Origin: Magnetococcales bacterium HA3dbin3
GTDB taxonomy: Bacteria > Pseudomonadota > Magnetococcia > Magnetococcales > DC0425bin3
DNA length: 37,386 nt
Assembly (NCBI GenBank): GCA_002753495.1
Contig: PEAJ01000006.1
Coordinates: forward strand, 1-37,386
Direction: 5' to 3'
Shown here: positions 24,957-35,970 of the stretch, in pieces
How the letters are laid out: each line of letters begins with the position of its first letter
Position numbering within the stretch: the stretch's first letter is position 1
Notes under the pieces: model-generated
What the model saw: only the letters and a program-made list of their open reading frames with translations
What the model was told of the DNA's origin: nothing
Databases searched by the model: none
Program-made: the position numbers and the translations under genes

Positions 24957-26873
24957 TCACACACACCAGGTGATCAAGACCACCAGACCAACAAGCATCG
25001 CCAGGGCATAGTGGTAAAGGTATCCGGTCTGGCGTCGCCGCAGCCAGCCGGCCAGCAGGCCGATGCGGTTGGCCAGACCATTGACGCCATAACCATCGAT
25101 GATGGTCTCGTCGCCGACACGCCACAACCCCGTGCCAAGCGCGCGCGCCGATTGCACGAACAGGCGATCGTAAAGCCGATCAAAGAACCAGGCGTTGGCG
25201 AGGAATCGGTAGAGTTTCGGCCAACGCCCGGCGATCTGGCCAGACAACCCCGGCTGCAGGATGTAAAGGCGCCAGGCGAGGAAGAGACCGAACAGGAACA
25301 TCCCAAACGGCAACCAGCCAATGATCCAATGGACATGATGGGCATGCGCCAGGGCCTCATGTCCCGGGGCGAGGGGGATCGCCCCCTTGAACCACCCCTC
25401 CTCGACCATCGGCCGGCCAATGTAGCCGGCGCCGATCGCCCCCGCCGCCAGCACCAGCAGCGGCGCGCGCATGCTTAAAGGCGGCTCGTGCGCATGATCG
25501 TAGGCGTGGGTATCGGCCGGACGACCATGGAAGGTCATGAAAATGAGGCGGAAGGAGTAGAAGGTGGTCATCGCCGCCGCGGTGATGCCCAGCAGCCAAG
25601 CCACCGTTCCCGTCACCGAGTGCGCGGCGAAGGCCGATTCGAGGATGATATCCTTGGAGTAAAACCCGGCCAGGAACGGAAAACCGGTCAGCGCCAGGGT
25701 GCCGATCATCATCAGGAGATAGGTCTCGGGGATCTTTTTCCTCAGACCACCCATGCGCCGCATATCCTGCTCATGGTGCATGGCGTTGATCACCGCGCCG
25801 CTGCCCAAGAAGAGCAGGGCCTTGAAAAAGGCGTGCGTCATCAGGTGAAACATCGAGGCAGCGTAAGCGGAGACGCCGGCGGCGAAGAACATGTAGCCAA
25901 GCTGCGAGCAGGTGGAGTAGGCGACAACGCGCTTGATATCGTTCTGGACAAGACCGACGCTCGCGGCAAAAAAGGCGGTCGCCGCACCGACCAGCGTCAC
26001 CACCGCCAGCGCCGTCTCCGACAGCTCAAACAGGGGCGAGGCGCGACAAACCATGAAAACGCCAGCGGTGACCATGGTCGCAGCATGGATCAGGGCGGAA
26101 ACCGGGGTCGGGCCCTCCATCGCATCCGGCAGCCAGGTGTGCAGACCCAGCTGCGCCGATTTGCCCATGGCACCGACGAACAACAACAGACAAATCAGGG
26201 TGATGGTGTCGACCGGCCCGAAAAAGAGAAAGTCGATGCCGTGCGGATAGTGACCGCTGCCGGCAAGGCGAAACACCTCGGCATAGTCGAGAGTGTCAAA
26301 CACCATATAGATCGTGAAGATGCCCAGCGCAAAGCCGAAGTCGCCGACGCGATTGACGAGAAAGGCCTTGATCGCGGCGTTGCAGGCCGACTCCTTCTTG
26401 AACCAAAAGCCGATCAGCAGGTAGGAGGCCAACCCCACCCCCTCCCAGCCGAAGAAGAGCTGCAAAAAATTGTCCCCGGTCACCAGCATGAGCATGGCGA
26501 AGGTGAAGAGGGAGAGGTAGCTGAAGAAACGCGGATGGTCGGGGTCTTCATCCATGTACCCGACCGAGTAGATGTGTACCATGCACGACACGCCGGTCAC
26601 CACGATCAGCATCACCGCCGTCAGGCGATCGATGAACATGGCAAAGTCGACGTGAAAGGTGCCGGAGATGATCCAGGAGAAGATCGGGGTGTGTTCGACT
26701 GCCCCGTCGTCGACGGCGATGCGGAAAAAAGCCCCGATCGACAAGACCAGGGCGACCATCACCCCGAGGATGGTCACCTTCTGGCTCATGGCCTTGCCCA
26801 GGCGATGCCCAAAGAGACCGGCGATCAGGGCACCCAGCAAGGGCGCGAAGAGAATCAGGGGATTTGTGCTCAT
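24957..26873 (-). CDS. nuoL: NADH-quinone oxidoreductase subunit L
   Basis: FFGWEGVGLASYLLIGFW, LHTWLPDAMEGPTPVSALIHAATMVTAGVF, AYSTCSQLGYMF. Confidence 0.97.
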   Translation of the reverse strand: MSTNPLILFAPLLGALIAGLFGHRLGKAMSQKVTILGVMVALVLSIGAFFRIAVDDGAVEHTPIFSWIISGTFHVDFAMFIDRLTAVMLIVVTGVSCMVHIYSVGYMDEDPDHPRFFSYLSLFTFAMLMLVTGDNFLQLFFGWEGVGLASYLLIGFWFKKESACNAAIKAFLVNRVGDFGFALGIFTIYMVFDTLDYAEVFRLAGSGHYPHGIDFLFFGPVDTITLICLLLFVGAMGKSAQLGLHTWLPDAMEGPTPVSALIHAATMVTAGVFMVCRASPLFELSETALAVVTLVGAATAFFAASVGLVQNDIKRVVAYSTCSQLGYMFFAAGVSAYAASMFHLMTHAFFKALLFLGSGAVINAMHHEQDMRRMGGLRKKIPETYLLMMIGTLALTGFPFLAGFYSKDIILESAFAAHSVTGTVAWLLGITAAAMTTFYSFRLIFMTFHGRPADTHAYDHAHEPPLSMRAPLLVLAAGAIGAGYIGRPMVEEGWFKGAIPLAPGHEALAHAHHVHWIIGWLPFGMFLFGLFLAWRLYILQPGLSGQIAGRWPKLYRFLANAWFFDRLYDRLFVQSARALGTGLWRVGDETIIDGYGVNGLANRIGLLAGWLRRRQTGYLYHYALAMLVGLVVLITWCV

Positions 26874-26955
26874 GGTGCCATGGCCATCCACATAAAAGGG
26901 TGACACGTCATTGCGTGGGTGATACGTCGTTGCGTCGAGGAAGTCACGGGGGGGA

Positions 26956-27267
26956 TCACCCCTTCAGGGAGTCAATCTCCTCCACGTCGATGGTGGCGCG
27001 CGTGCGGAAAAAGGCGACAAGCAGCGCCAGGCCAATCGCCGCCTCCGCCGCCGCCACCGCCATGACAAAAAAGGTGAAAATCTGCCCCGTCGCATCGCCT
27101 AAGTACTTGGAAAAGGCGACAAAGTTGATGTTGACCGCGAGCAGGATCAGCTCGATGCTCATCAGGATGATGATGACGTTTTTCCGGTTGAGGAAGATGC
27201 CGAACAGGCCGACGACAAAGAGCATGGCACCGAGGATCAGGTAGTGATGCAGGCCAACCGCGCTCAT
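26956..27267 (-). CDS. nuoK: NADH-quinone oxidoreductase subunit K
   Basis: [33 protein letters not shown]; overlaps nuoJ stop. Confidence 0.96.
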   Translation of the reverse strand: MSAVGLHHYLILGAMLFVVGLFGIFLNRKNVIIILMSIELILLAVNINFVAFSKYLGDATGQIFTFFVMAVAAAEAAIGLALLVAFFRTRATIDVEEIDSLKG

Positions 27268-27854
27268 GCGCCTTCTCCCGGGGCAACTTTTTTCAGGGTC
27301 ACCGCCTCGGCGCTTGTGCGCGCCACCTGCAACGAAATGCACTGCCGCCGCACGCGCCGCTGGCGCAAGGTAAGGACGATCGCCCCGACCAGGGCGAGCA
27401 GCAGAACCAGCGAGGCAATCTCGAAGGGGTAGAGGTAGCGGGTGTAGAGCAGCCGTCCGAGGGTGAGGGTATTGGCCACCTCCTCGCCCGTGGCCGTCGG
27501 TGTCGCCGGATGGTAGGCGAGGAGCAGCGCACCCATTTCAACCAGGATCGTCGCGCCGATCACCAATCCCAGCGGCAGATGGCGGCGCGCGCCACGGCGC
27601 AAGGCGGCGAAGTCGACATCGAGCAGCATCACCACAAACAGGAACAGCACCGCCACCGCCCCCATGTAGACCATCACCAGGATCGCGGCCAAAAACTCCG
27701 CCCCAAGCAGCACAAACAGTCCCGCGGCCGAAAAGAAGGTCAAGACCAGGAACAGGGCGGCATGCACCGGGTTGCGCACGCTGATCACCCGCGTTGCCGC
27801 AATCAGGAGCACCGCCGCGAAGAGGTAAAAAACGACATCCGCCACCGAGGACAT
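27264..27854 (-). CDS. nuoJ: NADH-quinone oxidoreductase subunit J
   Basis: [52 protein letters not shown]. Confidence 0.96.
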   Translation of the reverse strand: MSSVADVVFYLFAAVLLIAATRVISVRNPVHAALFLVLTFFSAAGLFVLLGAEFLAAILVMVYMGAVAVLFLFVVMLLDVDFAALRRGARRHLPLGLVIGATILVEMGALLLAYHPATPTATGEEVANTLTLGRLLYTRYLYPFEIASLVLLLALVGAIVLTLRQRRVRRQCISLQVARTSAEAVTLKKVAPGEGA

Positions 27855-28005
27855 GAACCCTCCACTCCGTCAGAAAACACCGTCTTGCTTGCCGCGGCTT
27901 CGTCAGATCGGTGCTCGATTGCTCGTGTACGACACAGTACACTGCGCATCTGCGCGCCGCTCTTCCTCGCCGGGGCGGCGCAATCCGGCGTTTTCAAACA
28001 GCCTC

Positions 28006-28494
28006 CTAGCGATACTTGGCGTTGAGCCTTAAATTTTCATCAATACGCGCGCCAAAGCGCACGCCGTTGGCGAGCAGTTTCTCCTTGCGGTAGATCATCG
28101 CCGCGCGCGTCTCCTCGGTAAACTCAAAGTTGGGACCCATAACGATGGCATCGACCGGACAGGCCTCCTGGCAGAAACCACAGTAGATGCACTTGGCCAT
28201 GTCGATGTCATAGACGCGGGTGAGGCGTTGCGCGGCGGTCGAGGTCGGGTCGATCTCGATGTAGATTGCCTGCGCCGGGCAGACCGCCTCGCACAGCTTG
28301 CACGCCACACAGCGCTCGGAGCCGTCGGTATGGCGGCGCAGCACGTGCTCACCACGAAAACGCGGCGAGAGGGGGGTCTTTTGCTCCGGGTATTCAATGG
28401 TGATGCGCGGCTTGAACATGTGCCGCAAGGTCACTTGCATGCCAGAAAAGAGGTCGAGCAGACCAAAGGTTCCCAGCCAATCCTTGAGATTCAT
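28006..28494 (-). CDS. nuoI: NADH-quinone oxidoreductase subunit I (2x[4Fe-4S])
   Basis: [19 protein letters not shown] and [24 protein letters not shown]. Confidence 0.96.
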   Translation of the reverse strand: MNLKDWLGTFGLLDLFSGMQVTLRHMFKPRITIEYPEQKTPLSPRFRGEHVLRRHTDGSERCVACKLCEAVCPAQAIYIEIDPTSTAAQRLTRVYDIDMAKCIYCGFCQEACPVDAIVMGPNFEFTEETRAAMIYRKEKLLANGVRFGARIDENLRLNAKYR

Positions 28495-28514
28495 GTGCAG
28501 GCCCATGCGCGTTC

Positions 28515-29549
28515 TCACCCGGGGACACGCCCGGTCAGATGCAACACCACCCCGGTCACCCCGATCCAGAACAGGGAGAGCGGCAGAAACACCTTCCAGC
28601 CCAGACGCATGAGTTGGTCATAGCGGTAGCGCGGGAAGGTGGCGCGGATCCAGAGGAAGAAAAAGAGCAGCACGCCGATCTTGATGATCAGCCAGACAAT
28701 GCCCGGGATGAAACCGAGAAACGCGAGCGGCGGCAGCCACCCCCCCAGGAACATGAGCGCCCCCAGGGTCGAGACCAGGATCATGTTGGCGTATTCGCCG
28801 AGGAAGAACATGCCGTAGGCCATCGCCGAATAGTCGGTGGCAAAGCCGGCGACCAGCTCGGCCTCCGCCTCGACCATGTCAAACGGGGCGCGGTTGGTTT
28901 CGGCAACGCCGGAGATGAAATAGATCACGAAGAGCGGAAGCAAAGGGATGATGTTCCACATGTCGCTTTGGGCGGCGACGATATCCTTCAGGCTGAGGCT
29001 GCCGGCGAGCATGATCACCGGGATGATGGTAAAGCCGAGGGCGACCTCGTAGGAGACCATCTGTGCCGCCGAGCGCATCGAGCCCAGGAAGGCGTAGCGG
29101 GAATTCGACGCCCACCCCGACACAAGGACGCCGTAGACGCCTAAGGAAGAGATGGCGAGCACGTAGAGGATGCCGATATTGACATCGGCCAGGATCAACT
29201 CCGCCGAGAAGGGGACCACCGCCCAGGCCACCAGCGCCGCGCCGAGGGTGATGAGCGGCGCCAGGAGAAAGACCGGCACATCGGCGCCGGTCGGGATCAA
29301 CGTCTCCTTGACGAAGAGCTTGACCGCGTCGGCCAGGGGTTGCAGCAGGCCGAAGATCCCCACCCGATTCGGCCCCGGCCGCACCTGCATGGCGCCGATG
29401 ATGCGTCGTTCGGCCCAGGTCAGGTAGGTGACGCAAAACATCAGCGGCGCGAGCAGAACGGCGATCTTGATCACCGTCCACAGCGGTATCCACGCCACCC
29501 CGAGCAACTCCTGCCCGCTTCCCTGTATTGACGCCAAAAATTCAGCCAT
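28515..29549 (-). CDS. nuoH: NADH-quinone oxidoreductase subunit H
   Basis: [63 protein letters not shown]. Confidence 0.97.
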   Translation of the reverse strand: MAEFLASIQGSGQELLGVAWIPLWTVIKIAVLLAPLMFCVTYLTWAERRIIGAMQVRPGPNRVGIFGLLQPLADAVKLFVKETLIPTGADVPVFLLAPLITLGAALVAWAVVPFSAELILADVNIGILYVLAISSLGVYGVLVSGWASNSRYAFLGSMRSAAQMVSYEVALGFTIIPVIMLAGSLSLKDIVAAQSDMWNIIPLLPLFVIYFISGVAETNRAPFDMVEAEAELVAGFATDYSAMAYGMFFLGEYANMILVSTLGALMFLGGWLPPLAFLGFIPGIVWLIIKIGVLLFFFLWIRATFPRYRYDQLMRLGWKVFLPLSLFWIGVTGVVLHLTGRVPG

Positions 29550-29565
29550 GCCTCATCCCGGTTTC

Positions 29566-29692
29566 ATTCCAATTTGCATTCATAGCGATCACTTCGTGAG
29601 CTTCGTCGTCGTCTTCCCGCCGTACTAAAAACGTATCCGTCTCCTCGCCTCCTCCTCGCTGCCTTGTTCTCGTGTCGCATGCAAATTGGAAT
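29566..29692. repeat. Perfect 14-bp inverted repeat bounding about 127 bp in the nuoG-nuoH spacer
   Basis: ATTCCAATTTGCAT at 29566-29579 and ATGCAAATTGGAAT at 29679-29692. Confidence 0.85.
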
Positions 29693-29759
29693 CACTCACG
29701 ACAGCGCACCGTTTACAGGTTGCGAAGCGGCGCATGATGCGTTCACGACAACGTTTTTT

Positions 29760-32153
29760 TTACGACAGAGGCGTCACCTCCACTTCCGGGAATGCCTCGG
29801 CGACATCGCCCAGGTGGTGGGCCTCCTCCTCCCCCTGGCCGTAGCGGCCAAAAAGGGTGCCGGCGGGGATGGTGGCGTCGATACCGGCGCGCAGGTCGAT
29901 GCTGCGTTCGCCGCTGGTCAGGCGCACGCGCTGACCGTCACGCACCCCCAGGCGCGTGGCATCCTCGGGGTTGAGGCGCACCTGGCGGCGGGGTGCCAGC
30001 TTGTCCAGGGTGGTCGAGGCCCGGGCGACGGCGTCGGCGAACCAGAAGGCGGGTTCGAGCACCAGGGTCAGGCCATGGCCGTTGGCGGCGGCGGGAACCT
30101 TCTTGAACTTGTCGGCCAGGCTGCGCGTCACGCTGGGGGGCGCATCGTCGCCGGTCGCGGCCAGGTCGTAGACGGGCACGGCGGCGGCCAGGGCGGCACG
30201 CAGGGTAACCAGGGTGTTGTAGCCAAGCGGCCGGGCCAGGGTGTCGCTTAAAGCACGCAAAATGCGCCAGGCCGGACGGGCATCACCCGGCGGCGGAATC
30301 GCCTGCGCGCTCCGCTGCACGCACCCCTCGCCATTGACGAGAAGCGCATCCTGCTCCGGGGTGGCCACCGCCGCCGGCAGCACCACCGCCGCGCGTTCGG
30401 TCGCCGGCGAACGATGCGTCGCCAGGGCAATCACCCGCACCCCGGCGAGGGCGGCGCGGGCAAGGTCAGGGTCGACACCATCGAGTATCGGGTCGGCACC
30501 AAGGAGCAGCAGCACCTTGATCTTGCCGGCGGCGGCCTGGCGCAGGATTTCGCCGGCGTTGTGACCGACCGGCGTCACCGGGCGATACCCCGGCCCGCGG
30601 TGGGGCACCACGCCGAGATCCTGCGCGGCGACGGCGGTAGCCGACGGAGCAAGGAGATTGTAACCGTTCCACTTTTCGCTTAAGGCACCGCAGGCGTCAA
30701 GGATCGCCACCCCCTGCCGGCGCAGGGTTTCGGCTTGCGGGTGGTGGAGCGCCTGGGCGCCGAGGAGAATCACCGGGCGTTTGGCCTCTTTCAGGGCAGC
30801 GGCGAGCCGGGCGGCGGGGGTGGCACCGGGCTTTTTCGCCTTGAGCGCCTTTTGCACCTGGTCGAGAAACTCCGCCTCGCGACCCGGGGGTTGCACCCAC
30901 GTCTCCAGGCCCGGCAGCGTGCTCTGCAGGCGGCGGGTGTTGAGGACAAAGGTGCGTGCGCCGGCAAGGGCGGCCTGGCGCAGCCGCCAGTTGAGGATCG
31001 GCGCCTCCTGCCGCGGGTCGCAGCCAACCAGCACAATGCAATCAGCGCTTGGCAGGTCGGCAAGCCGGGTGTTGAGCAAAAAATCGCCGCGCGTCAGGGG
31101 CTGTTCATCGGCGCTGAAGTCGCGTTGTTGCAAACGATGATCCAGGTGCGGCGTGCCGATGGCGTGGCGCAGCAAATCCTGGAAGGCAAACAGATCCTCC
31201 GCCGCCAGGTGATACCCCCCGGCAAGCCCGGCCACCTCTTCCGGCGCCACCCCTTGCAGGATCTCCCCGGCACGGGCAAGGGCCTGCGGCCAGGTGGTCA
31301 CCGTCAGCGCCTCTTCCTTGCGGATCATCGGCACGGTCAGGCGGGCGTGGCTCAGGCCGTCGCAGGCAAAGCGCCCCTTGTCGCAAATCCAGCTGCTGTT
31401 GATCGTCGGGCAGGTATCGGCAAGGATGCGTTTGACCTGCCCTTGCAGCTGCTGCCAGCGCAGGTGGCAACCAACGGCGCAGTGACCGCACACCCCGGCG
31501 CTGGTGGTAAGTTCCCAGCTGCGTGCCTGGAAGTGAAACGGCTTGTCATTCAGGGCGCCAACCGGGCAAATTTCCGCCATGTTGCCGGAGAGTTCCGAGG
31601 TAAGGGGTCCTTCGACCCAGGGGCCGACCTCCATGTGGTCGCCGCGGTGCATCGCCCCCATCTCCTCGGTGCCGGCCACTTCCGCCGAGAAACGGATGCA
31701 GCGCGTGCAGTGGATGCAGCGATCCATTTCGGTTTCGATCAGGGGACCTAAGTCCTTGTTGCGCACCTGACGCTTGTCGACGCTGAAGCGGCTGCGGTCG
31801 GGGCCGTACTTCAGGGCGAGATCCTGCAGATCGCAGGCACCACCCTGGTCGCAGACCGGGCAGTCGAGGGGATGGTTGATGAGCAGAAACTCCATCACCC
31901 CCTTGCGTGCCTGCAACACCATCGGGCTTTCGGTCCGCACCACCATCCCCTCGGAGGCGGGCATGGCGCAGGCGACGACCGGGCGCGGCATCTTCTCCAC
32001 CTCGACCATGCACATCCGGCAGTTGCCCGCCACCGGCAGGCTGGGATGATAGCAGAAGTGAGGAATATAGATCGCGAGCTGGCGGGCGGCCTCCATGATG
32101 GTCGTGCCCGGTGCGACCGTGATCTCCTTACCGTTGATGATCAGGGTAGGCAT
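29760..32153 (-). CDS. nuoG: NADH-quinone oxidoreductase subunit G
   Basis: MPTLIINGKEITVAPGTTIMEAARQLAIYIPHFCYHPSLPVAGNCRMCMVEVE; CPVCDQGGACDLQD; CIHCTRCIRF; molybdopterin-type domain. Confidence 0.96.
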   Translation of the reverse strand: MPTLIINGKEITVAPGTTIMEAARQLAIYIPHFCYHPSLPVAGNCRMCMVEVEKMPRPVVACAMPASEGMVVRTESPMVLQARKGVMEFLLINHPLDCPVCDQGGACDLQDLALKYGPDRSRFSVDKRQVRNKDLGPLIETEMDRCIHCTRCIRFSAEVAGTEEMGAMHRGDHMEVGPWVEGPLTSELSGNMAEICPVGALNDKPFHFQARSWELTTSAGVCGHCAVGCHLRWQQLQGQVKRILADTCPTINSSWICDKGRFACDGLSHARLTVPMIRKEEALTVTTWPQALARAGEILQGVAPEEVAGLAGGYHLAAEDLFAFQDLLRHAIGTPHLDHRLQQRDFSADEQPLTRGDFLLNTRLADLPSADCIVLVGCDPRQEAPILNWRLRQAALAGARTFVLNTRRLQSTLPGLETWVQPPGREAEFLDQVQKALKAKKPGATPAARLAAALKEAKRPVILLGAQALHHPQAETLRRQGVAILDACGALSEKWNGYNLLAPSATAVAAQDLGVVPHRGPGYRPVTPVGHNAGEILRQAAAGKIKVLLLLGADPILDGVDPDLARAALAGVRVIALATHRSPATERAAVVLPAAVATPEQDALLVNGEGCVQRSAQAIPPPGDARPAWRILRALSDTLARPLGYNTLVTLRAALAAAVPVYDLAATGDDAPPSVTRSLADKFKKVPAAANGHGLTLVLEPAFWFADAVARASTTLDKLAPRRQVRLNPEDATRLGVRDGQRVRLTSGERSIDLRAGIDATIPAGTLFGRYGQGEEEAHHLGDVAEAFPEVEVTPLS

Positions 32154-32169
32154 CGTCTTCCGTCGCTCC

Positions 32170-33453
32170 TCATCCCACCATGCACCGACCGTGTTTGATA
32201 TGGTACGCAAACTCCTCGGGAAAAGCCCGGATCGCCCCGGCCACCGGCATCGCCGCCGCATCGCCCAGGGCACAGATGGTCTTGCCCGACATGCTGGCGC
32301 AAACATCTTGAAGCAGTTCAACATCCCCGTTCTTGCCCTCGCCCGCCTCCAGGCGACGCATGATTTGGGCGAGCCAGCCGGTCCCTTCGCGGCAGGGGGT
32401 GCACTGACCGCAGGATTCATGGCGATAAAATCGCGACAGGCGGGCGATGGCGCGGACGATGCAGACCGACTTGTCCATCACAATCACCGATCCCGCCCCG
32501 AGCATGCTGCCGGCCTTGGCCAGGGATTCGTAGTCCATGGCGATGGTTTCGCACACCTCGGCACGCAAAACCGGGGTCGAGGAGCCACCGGGAATCACCC
32601 CTTTCAGGTTTTCCCAGCCGCCGCGCACGCCGCCGGCGTAATCCTCGATCAGGCTCTTCAAGGGGATGCCAAGCGGTACCTCATAGTTGCCGGGGCGCAA
32701 GACGTGGCCGGAGACCGAGAACACCTTGGTGCCATTGGACTTCGGCACGCCGAGGCTGGCATACCAATCGCCGCCGCGTTCGATGATCATCGGCACCGCC
32801 GCCAGGGTTTCGACGTTGTTGATCACCGTCGGGCAGTCGTAGAGGCCGACGTTGGCCGGAAACGGCGGCTTCACGCGCGGCTGACCCTTCTTCCCTTCGA
32901 GCGATTCGATCAAACCGGTCTCTTCGCCGCAGACGTAGGCGCCGGCGCCGCGATGTACCGCAAGATGAAAGCGAAAGCCGCTGCCCAGGCAGTTCTCGCC
33001 AAGCAGGCCGGCGGTGAGGGCGTCATCGATGGCGCGTTGCAGCACCTCCGCCTCGCGGGTGAACTCGCCACGAATGTAGATGTAGCCGCGCTCGGCCTGC
33101 ACGGCGAAGGCGGCGATGATCATCCCCTCGATCAGCAGGTGGGGGTCGCGGCGCAGGATTTCACGATCCTTGCAGGTGCCGGGTTCCCCTTCGTCGGCGT
33201 TGCAAATCAGGTAGTGTGGTCGGCTCGTATCCTTAGGGATGAACGACCATTTCATCCCGGCCGGAAAGCCGGCGCCGCCGCGACCGCGCAGGTTGGATTT
33301 CTTCACCTCCTCGATCACCGCCGCGCTGCCCATGACAAAGGCCTTGCGCGCGGCTTCGTAGGCGCCACGTTCCCGGGCGACGGCCAGCAGATGGCCATCC
33401 TGAAGACCCATATGGCGATAGACAACTTGCTCCCCGGGGGGTGTTTCGCGCAT
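32170..33453 (-). CDS. nuoF: NADH-quinone oxidoreductase subunit F
   Basis: SNLRGRGGAGFPAGMKWSF, ICNADEGEPGTCKDREIL, ESCGQCTPCREGTGWLAQIM. Confidence 0.97.
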   Translation of the reverse strand: MRETPPGEQVVYRHMGLQDGHLLAVARERGAYEAARKAFVMGSAAVIEEVKKSNLRGRGGAGFPAGMKWSFIPKDTSRPHYLICNADEGEPGTCKDREILRRDPHLLIEGMIIAAFAVQAERGYIYIRGEFTREAEVLQRAIDDALTAGLLGENCLGSGFRFHLAVHRGAGAYVCGEETGLIESLEGKKGQPRVKPPFPANVGLYDCPTVINNVETLAAVPMIIERGGDWYASLGVPKSNGTKVFSVSGHVLRPGNYEVPLGIPLKSLIEDYAGGVRGGWENLKGVIPGGSSTPVLRAEVCETIAMDYESLAKAGSMLGAGSVIVMDKSVCIVRAIARLSRFYRHESCGQCTPCREGTGWLAQIMRRLEAGEGKNGDVELLQDVCASMSGKTICALGDAAAMPVAGAIRAFPEEFAYHIKHGRCMVG

Positions 33454-33482
33454 GCCAGCACCTTTCACTGGACCGTCCGCCG

Positions 33483-33998
33483 TCAGGGCAGGCGGTCCAT
33501 GATCTCCGTCACCTTCTCTGGAGTCAGCTCTTCGTGGTAATCGTCGTTGATCTGCAGTGCCGGGGCGTTGACGCAGGCCCCAAGGCACTCAACCTCGCTT
33601 AAGGTGAAGCGGCCGTCGGCGCTGGTTTCGCCCCATTGCAGTTGCAGCTTCTCTTGCAGCGCTTGCGCCACCGCGTCCGATCCGCACAGCCAGCAGGAGA
33701 TGTTGGTACACACCTGCACGTGGTACCGACCCACCGGCTTCAGGTTGTACATGGTGTAGAAGGTGGCCACCTCGCCCACACGCACCGGCGGAATGTCTGT
33801 CAACTCGGCGACGTAGGCGAGGGCTTCATGCGAGAGCCAGCCGCCAAATTCACGCTGCGCCAGGTGCAGGATTGGCAGCAGCGCCGAACGCCGGTGCTCG
33901 GGCGGGTAGCGCGCGTAAATCGCCTCCACCTCGGCCAGGGCGGTGGTGGAAAAACGGGGTTTGCCCTCCCCTTCCCTTTCTGTCGACGACACGCTCAT
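33483..33998 (-). CDS. nuoE: NADH-quinone oxidoreductase subunit E ([2Fe-2S])
   Basis: FYTMYNLKPVGRYHVQVCTNISCWLCGSDAV, LSEVECLGACVNAPALQINDDYHEELTPEKV. Confidence 0.96.
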   Translation of the reverse strand: MSVSSTEREGEGKPRFSTTALAEVEAIYARYPPEHRRSALLPILHLAQREFGGWLSHEALAYVAELTDIPPVRVGEVATFYTMYNLKPVGRYHVQVCTNISCWLCGSDAVAQALQEKLQLQWGETSADGRFTLSEVECLGACVNAPALQINDDYHEELTPEKVTEIMDRLP

Positions 33999-34051
33999 GG
34001 ACGGCTGCCCAAATCCTTGTCAAAACGAGGTTGAAACCCTTCTTTGGTTCC

Positions 34052-35233
34052 TCAGCGGTCGATTTCGCCGAAGACGATATCGATGGTGCCGACGCAGGTG
34101 GTGACATCGGCCAGCAGGTGCCCCCTGACCATGGTGTCAAGCGCCTGTAGATGATTGAATCCAGCGGCGCGGATCTTCACCCGATACGGTTTGTTGCTGC
34201 CGTCGGCGATGAGGTAGACCCCCATCTCCCCCTTGGGGGTTTCGACGGCGGTGTAGATCTCTCCGGCCGGGATGGTCAACCCTTCCGTGTGCAGCTTGAA
34301 GTGGTGGATCAACGACTCCATGCCGCTTTTCATCTCTTCCCGATAGGGGGTGGAGACCTTGAAATTGTCGTGGCGGACCGGACCATCGGGCATTTGTTCC
34401 AGGCATTGGCGGATGATGCTTGTGCTTTGTCTGAGTTCGTTGACGCGCACCAGGTAGCGGTCGTAGCAGTCGCCATTCTTGCCGACCGGAATGTCAAAGT
34501 CGAGCCGGTCGTAGACATCGTAGGGTTCGGCCTTGCGCAGGTCGTAGGCGATCCCCGATCCGCGCAGCATCGGCCCGACGAACCCCAGGTCGAGCGCCTG
34601 ATCCGGACCAACGACGCCGATGCCGACCAGCCGCTGTTTCCAGATGCGATTGCCGGTGAGCAGGGTTTCGTAGTCGTCAATTTTCGAGGGAAAGTCGGCG
34701 ACGAACTCGGCGATGCGGTCGACCAGGCCGTCGGGCAGATCCATCGCCACGCCGCCGGGGCGGAAGTAGGCGGCGTGGATGCGCGCGCCGCAAGCCGCCT
34801 CGGACATGTCGAGGATCCGCTCGCGTTCGCGGAAGCAGTAGATGAACATGGTCATCGCACCGACATCGAGGCCGTGCGCGCCGAGAAAGAGCAGGTGGTT
34901 CAGGATGCGTGTCAGTTCGGCGAAGATGACGCGGATGTACTGGGCGCGCGGCGGCGCCTCGATCCCGAGCAGCCGCTCGATCGCCAGCACCCAGGGGTAC
35001 TCCTGCGCCATTGGCGACATGTAGTCCAGGCGGTCAAAGTAGGGAAGCCCTTGCAGGTAGGTTTTGTGTTCGAGCAGTTTTTCCGTCCCGCGGTGCAAAA
35101 AGCCGATGTGCGGGTCGGCGCGCACCACCATTTCGCCGTCCAGCTCCAGCACCAGGCGCAGCACGCCGTGCGCCGCCGGATGTTGCGGCCCAAAGTTGAG
35201 GGTGTAATTGTCGAGCTGCGCGCTTGCGGACAT
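34052..35233 (-). CDS. nuoD: NADH-quinone oxidoreductase subunit D
   Basis: [38 protein letters not shown]; ends [15 protein letters not shown]. Confidence 0.97.
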   Translation of the reverse strand: MSASAQLDNYTLNFGPQHPAAHGVLRLVLELDGEMVVRADPHIGFLHRGTEKLLEHKTYLQGLPYFDRLDYMSPMAQEYPWVLAIERLLGIEAPPRAQYIRVIFAELTRILNHLLFLGAHGLDVGAMTMFIYCFRERERILDMSEAACGARIHAAYFRPGGVAMDLPDGLVDRIAEFVADFPSKIDDYETLLTGNRIWKQRLVGIGVVGPDQALDLGFVGPMLRGSGIAYDLRKAEPYDVYDRLDFDIPVGKNGDCYDRYLVRVNELRQSTSIIRQCLEQMPDGPVRHDNFKVSTPYREEMKSGMESLIHHFKLHTEGLTIPAGEIYTAVETPKGEMGVYLIADGSNKPYRVKIRAAGFNHLQALDTMVRGHLLADVTTCVGTIDIVFGEIDR

Positions 35234-35268
35234 CGGATGCCTGCCTCACTCCCCTTGCGTCGTGTCGT

Positions 35269-35302
35269 CCTGCCCTGCCCTGCCCTGCCCTGCCCTGCCC
35301 TG
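35269..35302. repeat. Pentanucleotide microsatellite (CCTGC)6.8
   Basis: cctgccctgccctgccctgccctgccctgccctg in the nuoC-nuoD spacer. Confidence 0.97.
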
Positions 35303-35409
35303 AATCGTTGCGACTTTGATCCTCGATCGTGTTTTCGTTCGGCAATTCGCCTTGCTTGTCCGGCGACCTTGACCCCACGCCCTCTCTTCCCTGGTCTGGC
35401 CGATCAGGG

Positions 35410-35970
35410 TTACGGCCGTGTTCGCTCCGGGCGGTAGTACTCCCGGTTTGGCAGGGTCAGTTGGACCGGTTCGCGCACCACGCGGCCCTGATCGGCATCG
35501 TATCTCACCTCAAAGCGACCGCTGACCGGAAACTCCTTGCGCAGGGGGTGGCCGTCGAAGTCATACTCGGTCAACAGGCGGCGCAGGTCGGGGTGGCCGG
35601 AGAAGAGGATGCCGAACATCTCGTAGGCTTCGCGCTCATACCAGTTGGCGCTGCTCCAGACGCCGATCAACGACGGCACCGGCTCCCCCTCGCCGACCGC
35701 CACCTTGACGCGCAGGCGCTGGTTGCGATGCACCGACAGCAGCTGGTAGACCACCTCCAGCGGCTTCTCCCGTCCCGGATAATGGACGCCGGCCAGATCA
35801 ATGAGCAGGCGAAAATCAAGTTCGGGCGCATCGCGCAGGCGGGTCATTGTCGCCACCAGCTCTGCCGTGGTGATGCGGAGCACCAGCGCCGCGCCCGCCC
35901 GTTCGACCGGAAGTTCGGGGAGGAGTTGGTTCAGGGCCGCTTCCAGGCGCGTCAATTTTTCCGGTGTCAT
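35410..35970 (-). CDS. nuoC: NADH-quinone oxidoreductase subunit C
   Basis: [75 protein letters not shown]. Start set at 35970 rather than ORF start 36378. Confidence 0.95.
   Translation of the reverse strand: MTPEKLTRLEAALNQLLPELPVERAGAALVLRITTAELVATMTRLRDAPELDFRLLIDLAGVHYPGREKPLEVVYQLLSVHRNQRLRVKVAVGEGEPVPSLIGVWSSANWYEREAYEMFGILFSGHPDLRRLLTEYDFDGHPLRKEFPVSGRFEVRYDADQGRVVREPVQLTLPNREYYRPERTRP

Noticed and set aside
23366-24973. 535-aa plus-strand ORF (and similar ORFs opposite nuoN, nuoL, nuoG, nuoF, nuoD)
   Set aside because: Shadow ORFs opposite membrane-protein or nuo genes; His/Gln/Arg-rich, no motifs.
27871-28005. tRNA or known small RNA in nuo spacers
   Set aside because: Could not fold a cloverleaf or match a recognised RNA by eye; left as structured spacer.
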